A program made the position numbers and the translations under genes. Shown piece by piece: positions 1 to 6,106 of a stretch of 10,691 bases of DNA. This DNA is from Faecalicatena sp. Lineage in GTDB: Bacteria; Bacillota; Clostridia; Lachnospirales; Lachnospiraceae. The first letter of the stretch is position 1. Each line of letters begins with the position of its first letter. The stretch is from NCBI GenBank assembly GCA_009774255.1, contig VSNK01000201.1, forward strand, positions 1 to 10,691, given 5' to 3'. The notes beneath the pieces were generated by a model. It searched no databases, was not told the origin of the DNA, and was given only the letters and a program-made list of their open reading frames with translations.

Positions 1-95
1 GTGGACGTTCGCTTAGTGCGGACCGAAGCGGAGCGTAGACATTCAAAATGCGGCCTGAGTTACAGGTCACGCCTGGTGAAGGTGTGACCTGTAAC
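1..95. mobile_element. MITE-like element, copy A, cut by the window edge
   Basis: This is the right part of a small non-coding element; its left end lies outside the window. Bases 1-43 are identical to 1983-2025 and 9275-9317 in the two full 199-bp copies. After that the sequence diverges but keeps the same layout and length, ending in GTAAC at 95. The last 37 nt (59-95) form a hairpin with arms GTTACAGGTCAC (59-70) and GTGACCTGTAAC (84-95). Four more pairs, one of them G-T, close onto the 5-nt loop GGTGA. The putative right target duplication would be TAACAATG (96-103), which cannot be tested without the left flank. No coding sequence is seen. Assignment to the family is secure from the 43-bp identity; the mobile nature is inferred from the complete copies. 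Confidence 0.75.
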
Positions 96-127
96 TAACA
101 ATGCTCTTCATGTATTTATCATAATAT

Positions 128-172
128 AAAAAAACAGACTATGCAAGTGTGCCTGCCAAAGTCTGTTTTTTT
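128..172. terminator. bidirectional rho-independent terminator
   Basis: A 13-bp inverted repeat consists of seven A plus CAGACT (128-140) and AGTCTG plus seven T (160-172), with a 19-nt loop. The A/T ends give a U-tract whichever strand is transcribed. On the minus strand it would end the ridA transcript. On the plus strand it would end a gene lying left of the window. Two repeat elements flank it, at 1-95 and 186-352. Confidence 0.8.
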
Positions 173-185
173 ACTCATATTAGAA

Positions 186-352
186 GCTACCGTTCACTCC
201 GCGCCATTCGCAAAACGCATCTTCGATGCTTTTCCGCCGCTTTGCGGCTATTTTTGCTCATAAACCGACGCTCCCTTCGTCAGCCGCTGTCATGATAAGT
301 CCTTGTGCAAGCACAAACTTATCATGACAGCGGCTGACGAGTGAACTGTAAC
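186..352. mobile_element. MITE-like element, copy D (167 bp) with 8-bp target duplication
   Basis: The element is bounded by TATTAGAA on both sides (178-185 and 353-360), a perfect 8-bp direct repeat that reads as a target-site duplication. Its ends are inverted repeats: GCTACCGTTCACTC (186-199) against the complement of GAGTGAACTGTAAC (339-352), 12 of 14 matching. These ends match those of copies B and C (GTTACTGTTCAC), but the interior is unrelated in sequence. The interior holds small hairpins at 217-229 and 236-248 and a very long one at 278-339. There is no ORF, so it must have been moved in trans. It sits between the ridA stop codon and the terminator at 128-172, so it lengthens the ridA 3' UTR. 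The transposase family is not identified; 8-bp duplications occur in several IS families. Confidence 0.8.
278..339. repeat. perfect 23-bp stem-loop inside copy D
   Basis: The arms at 278-300 and 317-339 are perfect 23-nt inverted repeats (left arm begins CGTCAGCCGCTG, right arm ends CAGCGGCTGACG). The 16-nt interval itself contains TTGTGC (303-308) and GCACAA (311-316), so the stem can extend by six pairs past a CC bulge. No U-tract follows on either strand, so it is not a typical terminator. It occupies the right third of copy D and would dominate the fold of any ridA read-through RNA. Confidence 0.85.
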
Positions 353-387
353 TATTAGAATTGTAACAGGGGCGCACCTGTTCAAGA

Positions 388-777
388 TCAGCCTTCGGCC
401 TTTAATGCAACGACTTCAATCTCTACCAGAGCGTTCTGCGGAAGCGCGGCTACCTGGAACGCAGACCTTGCAGGGTAATTGCCCTCGCTGAAAAATCCCT
501 TGTATACTTCATTCATCTTTCCGAAATCAGCGATATCCTTCAGAAATACGGTTGTCTTCACTACGTTGTCCATCGTACATCCCGCGGATGCCAGGATCGC
601 CTTTACATTCTCCAGGGACTGCTTTGTCTGGCCTTCGATGTCCTCAGCCACAATCTTTCCCTCGGACGGCAGGATCGGAAGCTGTCCGGAAAGGAACATC
701 AGATTCCCCGTATCGATTCCCTGGGAATAAGGTCCGATTGCCTTTGGAGCGTTGTCTGTGTTTAAAATAGTTTTCAT
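388..777 (-). CDS. ridA: RidA/YjgF/UK114 family enamine/imine deaminase
   Basis: The protein of 129 residues hydrolyses reactive enamine/imine intermediates such as 2-aminoacrylate made by PLP enzymes, acting as a soluble cytosolic trimer (family knowledge). The start at 777 (MKTILNTDNAPKAIGPYSQG) is preferred over an upstream in-frame start at 855. It has AGGAG about 8 nt upstream (786-790), gives the normal family length, and the upstream start lies inside the promoter. Family marks include Tyr17, the segment LSGQLP (29-34), Arg104 in YPARSAFQ and Glu119 in LVEIE; Arg104 and Glu119 match the substrate-binding Arg105 and Glu120 of well-known members. It is transcribed divergently from the regulator gene at 1102. 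Beside a purine-degradation locus it may remove aminoacrylate from a diaminopropionate ammonia-lyase; that link is inference, since RidA proteins are widespread. Confidence 0.95.
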   Translation of the reverse strand: MKTILNTDNAPKAIGPYSQGIDTGNLMFLSGQLPILPSEGKIVAEDIEGQTKQSLENVKAILASAGCTMDNVVKTTVFLKDIADFGKMNEVYKGFFSEGNYPARSAFQVAALPQNALVEIEVVALKAEG

Positions 778-826
778 AATCGCTTCTCCTTTTACATTTA
801 CAAATATCTTTTCTTGTGATAAAAAT

Positions 827-855
827 ATTTTATCATCTTTGAAATAATATGTCAA
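827..855 (-). promoter_or_regulatory. sigma-A promoter of ridA
   Basis: On the minus strand there is a perfect -35 TTGACA (855-850), a 17-bp spacer and a -10 TAAAAT (832-827). Transcription would start near 820, giving a leader of about 40 nt that ends in the AGGAG ribosome binding site. Its -35 faces the -35 of the divergent regulator promoter across about 50 bp of AT-rich DNA. That gap holds a 7-bp dyad, ACAAAAA-TT-TTTTTGT (875-890), which could be a shared operator; this is only a suggestion. Confidence 0.75.
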
Positions 856-905
856 GTTTTATCCCTTTTAACTAACAAAAATTTTTTTGTACATTGATTT
901 TTTTA

Positions 906-934
906 TTGAAATCTAGCAGATAGCATGTAATAAT
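906..934 (+). promoter_or_regulatory. probable promoter of the YheO-like regulator gene
   Basis: TTGAAA (906-911) is followed after 17 bp by AATAAT (929-934), with an extended -10 TG at 926-927. Transcription from here would give a leader of about 160 nt before the start codon at 1102. A weaker alternative is TTCCAG (959-964) with TATATT (982-987), also 17 bp apart. Neither can be proved from sequence, but one is needed because the gene has no co-directional neighbour upstream. Confidence 0.5.
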
Positions 935-1042
935 AAGAAGCAATAGAAGTATACTGAGTTCCAGATCAGTCTGCCGCACAGTATATTTTGATGCGCACAG
1001 CCGCATGAGGAATTATGCCGCTTTGCGGCTGCGGCTGGCGCG

Positions 1043-1075
1043 ATACTCACGGCAGATTTTGTCAGCCGTGAGTAT
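1043..1075 (+). promoter_or_regulatory. inverted repeat in the regulator leader (operator or RNA hairpin)
   Basis: ATACTCACGGC (1043-1053) and GCCGTGAGTAT (1065-1075) form a perfect 11-bp inverted repeat with an 11-nt loop. It ends 15 nt before the GGGGAAA ribosome binding site (1091-1097) of the regulator gene. Smaller hairpins precede it: ATGCG/CGCAT and GCCGC-TTT-GCGGC. There is no U-tract, so it is not a simple attenuator. It could be an operator for autoregulation or a leader RNA structure. No known riboswitch class is recognised. Confidence 0.45.
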
Positions 1076-1101
1076 ATTATATATAGAAATGGGGAAAATT
1101 T

Positions 1102-1800
1102 ATGAAACCAGACATCCTTCAGCAATATACCATACTGGTAGAGTTTCTTGGACAGACTTTGGGGCCGGATTACGAGATCGTTCTGCATGATCTGGATTCC
1201 AAGGATCTGGCAATTGTCGCCATCGCCAACGCGCACATCAGCGGACGGAAAATCGGCGGCCCTCTGACTGATGCCGCCCTGCGAATGCTTTCCTCAAAAT
1301 CTTATGAGACAAAGAATTATTTGTGCAACTACCGCGGGCTTGCACAGAACGGACATGTGCTTCGCTCTTCTACCATGTTCATCCGTGACAAGGAGCGCAG
1401 GCCCATCGGGCTGCTGTGCATTAATTTCGACGACCACCGCTATCAGGAGCTTCAGCAGAAGCTGCTTTCCGTCGTACATCCCGGCACTTTCCTGGAGAAT
1501 GCTCCGGAAGCAGTCCCGTCCGTCGCAGAAAGAGGTGCTCCGGCTCGGGAGGCAGCTCCGCCGATCACGGAAAGCTTCTCTATGGATATTCCCACGCTGA
1601 TGCAGAAAATGTTCGACGATGCCACGGCAGCCCTGGAAACCCCCATCGACCGGCTCAATCAGTTCGAACGAAGAGACATTGTGGAACTGTTAAATGAACA
1701 GGGACTGTTTCAGCTCAAAGGCGCGGTTTCCTTTGTCGCAAGAAAGTTTTCCTGTTCTAATGCGACCATCTACCGGTATCTCAGCGAGATCAGCGTGTAG
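1102..1800 (+). CDS. YheO/DauR-like transcriptional regulator (PAS-like domain plus HTH)
   Basis: The protein has 232 residues. Residues about 8-118 match the YheO-type PAS-like sensor domain: it opens with a helix (LVEFLGQTLGPDYEIVLHDL), contains the typical IANAHISGRKIGGPLTD segment, and ends in PIGLLCINFDD. A less conserved Pro/Ala-rich linker (about 125-160) follows. The last 50 or so residues are the DauR-like HTH: FERRDIVELLNEQGLFQLKG, then VARKFSCSNATIYRYLSEIS, where SNATIYRYL is the recognition helix. Family members act as DNA-binding regulators of catabolic genes; the ligand here is unknown. The start at 1102 has GGGGAAA five nt upstream and places the sensor domain at the usual distance. 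Divergent from ridA and convergent with the molybdenum hydroxylase block, it is a plausible local regulator of either. Its targets are inference. Confidence 0.88.
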   Translation: MKPDILQQYTILVEFLGQTLGPDYEIVLHDLDSKDLAIVAIANAHISGRKIGGPLTDAALRMLSSKSYETKNYLCNYRGLAQNGHVLRSSTMFIRDKERRPIGLLCINFDDHRYQELQQKLLSVVHPGTFLENAPEAVPSVAERGAPAREAAPPITESFSMDIPTLMQKMFDDATAALETPIDRLNQFERRDIVELLNEQGLFQLKGAVSFVARKFSCSNATIYRYLSEISV

Positions 1801-1847
1801 GAGCTGTCAGAGACCGACCCCCAAGTCCCTTCCGCCGCAAAGGCGGA

Positions 1848-2105
1848 AAAAACCAGAAGGTTCGTCCTGCGTAATGCCGGTTACTGTTCACGGCCTAACC
1901 GTGCACTCGCTGCACGGTTAGCCGCCAGAAAAGTGATGGGGCGATGACATCTGCCCCATCGCCGAAGGGCACTGAACGTCCGGTGGACGTTCGCTTAGTG
2001 CGGACCGAAGCGGAGCGTAGACATTTTAAATGGCAGATGTCGTTACTATGAGCGGCCGGTTAGGCCGTGATTAGTAACTAATGCCGGACCAGCCCTCTGG
2101 TTTTT
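1848..2105. terminator. bidirectional terminator split by element insertion
   Basis: The left arm 1848-1860 (AAAAACCAGAAGG) pairs with the right arm 2093-2105 (CCCTCTGGTTTTT) at 12 of 13 positions. T-runs lie beyond the stem on both strands (2101-2105 on plus; complement of 1847-1852 on minus). GTCC (1866-1869) and GGAC (2086-2089) add an inner stem. With the 199-bp element and one 8-bp target copy removed, the arms are about 25 nt apart. They then form a standard terminator between the converging regulator gene (stop at 1800) and ferredoxin gene (stop at 2132). The element inserted in the loop, so the arms now lie 232 nt apart. Confidence 0.7.
1880..2078. mobile_element. MITE-like element, copy B (199 bp) with 8-bp target duplication
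   Basis: A complete non-coding element is flanked by perfect 8-bp direct repeats TAATGCCG (1872-1879 and 2079-2086). The ends are inverted: GTTACTGTTCACGGCC at the left against GGCCGTGATTAGTAAC at the right, extending to about 22 bp with two mismatches. Inside are a strong left hairpin (CTAACCGTGCA 1895-1905 with TGCACGGTTAG 1911-1921, loop CTCGC), GAACGTCC-GGT-GGACGTTC, and the pair GACATCTGCC (1946-1955) / GGCAGATGTC (2032-2041). A 37-nt right-terminal hairpin occupies 2042-2078. The element differs from copy C at only two positions (1940 and 2071) and has the same orientation. No ORF of note lies within it, so movement would need a transposase in trans. It sits in the loop of a terminator. 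Confidence 0.88.
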
Positions 2106-2131
2106 CTGTCTTTTGTCTTGACTTTTCAGTT

Positions 2132-2617
2132 CTATTTTTCTGTCAAAATCCCTCTCAGGTCCACGATGACATGGCGGGGACATTTCACGGCACACATGCC
2201 GCAGCTTAAGCATAACTCTTCCTCGATCACCGCTCGGTTATTGACAACCCTGACCGCCTCTGCCGTACAGGTTCTTTCACAGATCCCACAGCCGATACAG
2301 CTGACCGGGCAGACTTCTCTTGCTTCTTTTCCTTTGTCCTCATTCGCACATTTTACCACAATATAATTGGCGCATTCATGAATACGAATCACCTCCTGCG
2401 GACAGGCGCGCACGCACATTCCGCAGGCGATACATTTCTCCTCGTCCACCTCTGCCACGCCGTATGCGTTCAGGGAAATAGCGCCGAATCTGCAGACTGC
2501 GGTACAGCTTCCGCAGCCCACACATCCGTACCTGCATCTGGTTTCGGCACTTGCGGCGCAGACTCCGTTACAGGACACGACCGCCGCGCGCAAGGGGAAT
2601 TTTTTCTTTACTGCCAT
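2132..2617 (-). CDS. RnfB-like ferredoxin with four [4Fe-4S] motifs
   Basis: The 161-residue soluble iron-sulfur protein has four C-x2-C-x2-C-x3-C motifs: Cys32/35/38/42, 62/65/68/72, 107/110/113/117 and 136/139/142/146. The layout, including CNG near the N-terminus, the CANEDKGKEAREVC segment (90-103) and the final MCAVKCPRHVI, resembles the cluster-binding region of RnfB. It lacks RnfB's membrane anchor, and no signal or membrane segment is visible. Cys42 and Cys117 are not followed by the usual Pro. It starts 3 nt after the hydroxylase stop codon, with GGGAGGGA as ribosome binding site overlapping the end of that gene, so the two are translationally coupled. I infer that it carries electrons from the hydroxylase's [2Fe-2S] centres to YgfK or a general acceptor. 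It ends the operon, 26 nt before the split terminator. Confidence 0.9.
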   Translation of the reverse strand: MAVKKKFPLRAAVVSCNGVCAASAETRCRYGCVGCGSCTAVCRFGAISLNAYGVAEVDEEKCIACGMCVRACPQEVIRIHECANYIVVKCANEDKGKEAREVCPVSCIGCGICERTCTAEAVRVVNNRAVIEEELCLSCGMCAVKCPRHVIVDLRGILTEK

Positions 2618-2620
2618 GGC

Positions 2621-5200
2621 TCATCCCTCCCTCTTATATGGCGTACCGGATATGGGCAGGCTATATCTGCGCTCTCCGTCCAGCCGGTAATAGGCGTCTG
2701 TGATCGCAGGCGCTGTCGGAATGGACGTGATCTCTCCTATGCCGATCGCGCCGCAGGCCACCTTTAAGCCCGGTTTGTCAATCACAATGGCTTCAATTTC
2801 CGGAACCTCATGGGCGCGGAACAGCCCCAGGGCACCGTATTTGTCAACAGGTCTGCAATTCTCGTCAATCGGATATCTTTCGCGGAGCGCGAATCCCATG
2901 GACATCACCACACCGCCCTCGATCTGCCCTTCACAGGACAGCGGGTTCACTGCTTTTCCCACATCATGGGCAGCTACCATTTTTTCGATCTTTCCGGTCT
3001 TCGAATCCAGTATACACATCTGGGTCGCGTATCCATAAGCCACATGGGAGACCGGATTGGGCACGTCGGCTCCAAGGGGATCTGTTTTGGCAAGGTACTC
3101 TCCATAGAACTCCTCTCCCACAAGCTCAGCAAGGGGTCTGCTTCCCTTTGCCTCCATCAGCTTTTCGCATGCACGGCGGCAGGCTTCCCCGGTGATCATT
3201 GTCTGTCTGGAACCGGAGGTAGTTCCGGAATCCGGCGCGATCCAGGTATTACTGCACTCGTATACGATATCGCCGCGTTTCAGATCCGTATTGCTGACAA
3301 TCATCTGTACGAGCACCGTTCCCAGCCCTTGTCCGATGCAGGAGGCGCCGGCAAATATATGAAGCTTCCCGTCTTCCTGTATGATCAGCTTCACCCTGCC
3401 CGTGTCCGGAATTCCCACGCCGACCCCGGCATTCTTCATGGCGCATGCCAGGCCAACCGGCTTTCCGGCCGCTCTTGCGCTGTCATACTGTTCCTTCACC
3501 GCTTCCAGAGTCTCCACCAGACCGGTGGATTCATCCACGATCTGCCCGTTCGGCAGCACGCCGCCCGGCCGGATGGCATTGCGGAAGCGGATTTCCCACG
3601 GGGAGATTCCGATCTCATCTGCCATCATGTTCAACAGTGTTTCCGTGGCAAAACAGGTCTGGGTCACGCCAAACCCGCGGAATGCTCCTGCCGGCGGATT
3701 GTTGGTATAATAAGCGGTTCCTTCGATTTCAAAGTTCTCATAAGCATAAGGGCCTGCCGCATGGGTACACGCGCGCTCTAAGACTGGGCCGCCCAGAGAA
3801 GCAAATGCTCCCGTATCCGAAGCCACTTTTGCCTTCACGCCCATGATCTTTCCGTTCTCGTCACAGCCCATCGTAAAGTCCATGACGAAATGATGACGCT
3901 TGGGATGAATCAGGAGGGATTCCGCCCTGGTCAGACGAACCTTCACCGGGCGTCTGGTGTGATAAGCCAGAAGCGCCGCGTGGTGCTGCACCGTCATATC
4001 CTCCTTGCCTCCGAAGCCGCCGCCTACCAGCGCGTTTTCCGCCTTCACCTTATCCGTCCCCAGCATCAGGCCGCATTCACGGTAGGAGCAGTATGCGTCC
4101 TGATCGGTACAGATCACCATCACATCTTCGTCCTGATCGATATATGCCACCGCACATTCCGGCTCCAGGAACGCATGCTCCGTCCATGGCGTCTCAAAAT
4201 GCTGAGAAATGACATGCTTCGCATTCCGTATCGCCTCGTCCGCATTTCCCCGGCTTACATGCTTATACGCCTGGACATTGGACTCTTCCTCGTCAAATAC
4301 CTTCGGCGCGCCCTCTGCCGCTGCTTCTTCGATATTATGTACCATAGGCAGAACCTCGTATTCCACCTGGATCAGCTTTTTCGCCTTTTCCACGGTCTCC
4401 ATATCTTCCGCCGCCACCAGCGCGATCGCGTCCCCCAGATAATGGGTGAGGCCGCCCACAGGGATCAAGGTATACTGGTCATGCTTCAGATGGCCGATCT
4501 TGTTCTCTCCCGGAATATCCTCCGCCGTGAGAACCGTTACCACGCCCGGCAGTGCCTTTGCCCTGGACGTATCGATCGAAAGTACCCTTGCCCTTGGATA
4601 TTTGCTCCTAAGAGCCGAACCGTAGCACATATTTTCCATATAAAAGTCATCCGGATATTTTCCATATCCCAGCACTTTTTCTTCCACATCCAGACGATGT
4701 ACCCGCGAGCCGATCTTCCAGTCATCCGCACCCTTCTCCGGGATCACACCCTCCCTCAGGATCTTCGCCGACAGCTTCACCGCGGCAATGATCTTGACAT
4801 ATCCGGTACAGCGGCAGTAATTATTCCGCAAGGCATAGCGGATCTCGTCCTCCGTCGGGTCCGGATTGACGTCCAGCAGTGCCTTTGTACACATCACCAT
4901 GCCCGGGATACAGAAACCGCACTGTACGGCTCCTGCCTCCCCATAGGCAAATGTAAAGACCTTTGCTTCCCATTCGCTCAGTCCTTCCACCGTCAGGATG
5001 TTCCTGCCCTCCAGCCGGTCGGTTGTAGGAACACAGGCCTTGCAGGTTGCCCCGTCAATGATCACCGTGCACGCGCCGCAGGCTCCCTGGCTGCACCCGT
5101 CCTTGACAGAGGTCAGATGCATTTCGTCTCTGAGGAACCGGAGCAGGGATTGTTTCTTCTCTGTTGTCACTGTTTTTCCATTCACTACAAACGTATACAT
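2621..5200 (-). CDS. selenium-dependent xanthine dehydrogenase-type Mo hydroxylase, fused [2Fe-2S] and molybdopterin subunits
   Basis: An 859-residue fusion. Residues 1-80 form the plant-type [2Fe-2S] domain (Cys36, 41, 44, 56). Residues 81-150 form the second [2Fe-2S] domain (Cys94, 97, 129, 131, with Gln93 near the cofactor). The rest is the molybdopterin part, with GGGFGGKE near 394, AFRGFG with Arg508 matching the substrate Arg of xanthine oxidase, GQGLG, and catalytic Glu823 in GIGEITSIP. No FAD domain is present. The family hydroxylates purines such as xanthine, with selenium as a labile cofactor, so no in-frame TGA is expected or seen. ATG at 5200 is chosen (AAGGTG ten nt upstream); TTG at 5206, overlapping the yqeB stop, would add two residues. 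It follows the yqeB-like gene directly and precedes the ferredoxin gene by 3 nt. The exact substrate (xanthine, hypoxanthine, urate-related) is unproven. Confidence 0.92.
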   Translation of the reverse strand: MYTFVVNGKTVTTEKKQSLLRFLRDEMHLTSVKDGCSQGACGACTVIIDGATCKACVPTTDRLEGRNILTVEGLSEWEAKVFTFAYGEAGAVQCGFCIPGMVMCTKALLDVNPDPTEDEIRYALRNNYCRCTGYVKIIAAVKLSAKILREGVIPEKGADDWKIGSRVHRLDVEEKVLGYGKYPDDFYMENMCYGSALRSKYPRARVLSIDTSRAKALPGVVTVLTAEDIPGENKIGHLKHDQYTLIPVGGLTHYLGDAIALVAAEDMETVEKAKKLIQVEYEVLPMVHNIEEAAAEGAPKVFDEEESNVQAYKHVSRGNADEAIRNAKHVISQHFETPWTEHAFLEPECAVAYIDQDEDVMVICTDQDAYCSYRECGLMLGTDKVKAENALVGGGFGGKEDMTVQHHAALLAYHTRRPVKVRLTRAESLLIHPKRHHFVMDFTMGCDENGKIMGVKAKVASDTGAFASLGGPVLERACTHAAGPYAYENFEIEGTAYYTNNPPAGAFRGFGVTQTCFATETLLNMMADEIGISPWEIRFRNAIRPGGVLPNGQIVDESTGLVETLEAVKEQYDSARAAGKPVGLACAMKNAGVGVGIPDTGRVKLIIQEDGKLHIFAGASCIGQGLGTVLVQMIVSNTDLKRGDIVYECSNTWIAPDSGTTSGSRQTMITGEACRRACEKLMEAKGSRPLAELVGEEFYGEYLAKTDPLGADVPNPVSHVAYGYATQMCILDSKTGKIEKMVAAHDVGKAVNPLSCEGQIEGGVVMSMGFALRERYPIDENCRPVDKYGALGLFRAHEVPEIEAIVIDKPGLKVACGAIGIGEITSIPTAPAITDAYYRLDGERRYSLPISGTPYKREG

Positions 5201-5202
5201 AT

Positions 5203-6021
5203 TCAAATCTCACCTTCTTTCTCAAAACTCTCACATTGCTGTAAATCTTTCACGCCCGCTGCCTCAAGAGCTCCCTTTCCGATCTTCCGTGCCTTATCGG
5301 AAATGGTATAGCAGTACTCTCTGATCTCTCTGGCGTCGATGTCGCCGATCTTCAGCCCTTTTTCTACCTGCACGCCTTCCTGAAGCATTCCCCGCACGAT
5401 CCCGGACATCTGGGCATGGACCGGGACACCCCCGGTCTTTGCCACCACCTGTCCTTTTTTTACCAGATCCCCGATCCGAACCGCAGGCTCCATCCTTCCC
5501 GTCGCGGATGCCTTGATCAGGCGCTCCATGGTATACCCGGCAATCTCCCCGGGAATCCCCGTATTGGGGATGGCGCTTCCCTCGCAGATCACATTTCCAA
5601 GGGACGGCCCTCTCTGTGTCTCGATCACATAATGGCAGTCTGTTCCCGCCGTAAAACCTGGTCCGATCCCGATCACCACCGGCGCGTCTGTCTTACGGGT
5701 GCCCGTATTCCGCTTTGCCATAATACTGTCGATCAGAATATCCGGTTCGTATGCCTCCCGGATTGCTGCCCCTTCATCCACGATCACCGCAATGTTGCCC
5801 GCCGAGATCACCGCACGGGCTTCTTCCGGACTTTGCACCAGGATCCCCTTTGCCTTTTCTACCTGTGCCTCGCCCTCATATACGGCCCGCGAGAAGGAAA
5901 CCATCCTTCTCACCGCAAGGGGGACTTCGATCTCCGTCATCAAAACCTCATGCCCCGCAAGCCAGAATTCATACGCGATTCCGGTCGCCAGATCCCCTGC
6001 ACCTTTGATCAGTACCTTCAT
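5203..6021 (-). CDS. yqeB: YqeB/EF2563-family selenium-dependent molybdenum hydroxylase maturation protein
   Basis: The 272-residue cytosolic protein belongs to the family that co-occurs with selenium-dependent Mo hydroxylases and is thought to help mature their cofactor; the exact chemistry is not established. The N-terminal VLIKGAGDLATGIAYEF is a Rossmann-like XdhC-type segment. The middle has the family signature IGPGFTAG and RGPSLGNVI (residues about 115-145). The C-terminus contains a lipoyl-like hammerhead (GDLVKKGQVVAKTGGVPVHA, then GVQVEKGLKIGDID). ATG at 6021 is chosen because it begins exactly at the conserved MKVLIKGAGDLA. An upstream GTG at 6132 overlaps ygfK and adds an unconserved, Cys-rich tail. 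The ribosome binding site before 6021 is weak (GAAAGCGGGAAC). The stop codon at 5203 lies 2 nt before the hydroxylase ATG, indicating tight coupling. The symbol follows the family name. Confidence 0.9.
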   Translation of the reverse strand: MKVLIKGAGDLATGIAYEFWLAGHEVLMTEIEVPLAVRRMVSFSRAVYEGEAQVEKAKGILVQSPEEARAVISAGNIAVIVDEGAAIREAYEPDILIDSIMAKRNTGTRKTDAPVVIGIGPGFTAGTDCHYVIETQRGPSLGNVICEGSAIPNTGIPGEIAGYTMERLIKASATGRMEPAVRIGDLVKKGQVVAKTGGVPVHAQMSGIVRGMLQEGVQVEKGLKIGDIDAREIREYCYTISDKARKIGKGALEAAGVKDLQQCESFEKEGEI

Positions 6022-6060
6022 TTTTTTGTTCCCGCTTTCATAAGAATGCGTCCCCAGGCC

Positions 6061-6087
6061 TGCGTTTTCATGCAAGCAGAAAACGCA
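6061..6087 (-). other. 9-bp hairpin in the ygfK-yqeB spacer
   Basis: TGCGTTTTC (6061-6069) and GAAAACGCA (6079-6087) form a perfect 9-bp stem with a 9-nt loop. It lies between the ygfK stop codon (6107) and the yqeB start (6021). No U-tract follows on the minus strand, so it is not a terminator. It may tune mRNA stability or entry of ribosomes on the weakly led yqeB gene. Confidence 0.5.
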
Positions 6088-6106
6088 TGACCTTTTGGCG
6101 CTTGTA

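Noticed and set aside
186..352. Integron attC site, suggested by GTTAC/GTAAC ends and strong hairpins
   Set aside because: The perfect 8-bp flanking duplications indicate transposition, the GTTRRRY core is not matched, and no cassette gene or integrase is present.
361..382. AACAGG-CCTGTT hairpin just after ridA as its terminator
   Set aside because: The stem has only 6 bp and no T-run follows on the minus strand; the structure at 128-172 is a far better terminator.
1830..1848. Hairpin TTCCGCC-GCAAA-GGCGGAA as a terminator of the regulator gene
   Set aside because: A-residues rather than T-residues follow on the plus strand and no T-run follows on the minus strand. The arms at 1848-1860 and 2093-2105 make a better terminator.
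2621..5206. Selenocysteine in the selenium-dependent hydroxylase
   Set aside because: The reading frame has no internal TGA and no SECIS-like context; this enzyme family uses a labile, non-Sec selenium cofactor.
3890..5311. Long plus-strand ORF (473 codons) opposite the hydroxylase gene, and a 695-codon one opposite ygfK (6383-8470)
   Set aside because: Both are antisense to clearly conserved genes with intact motifs, have no ribosome binding site or recognisable domain, and arise from codon bias of the true strand.
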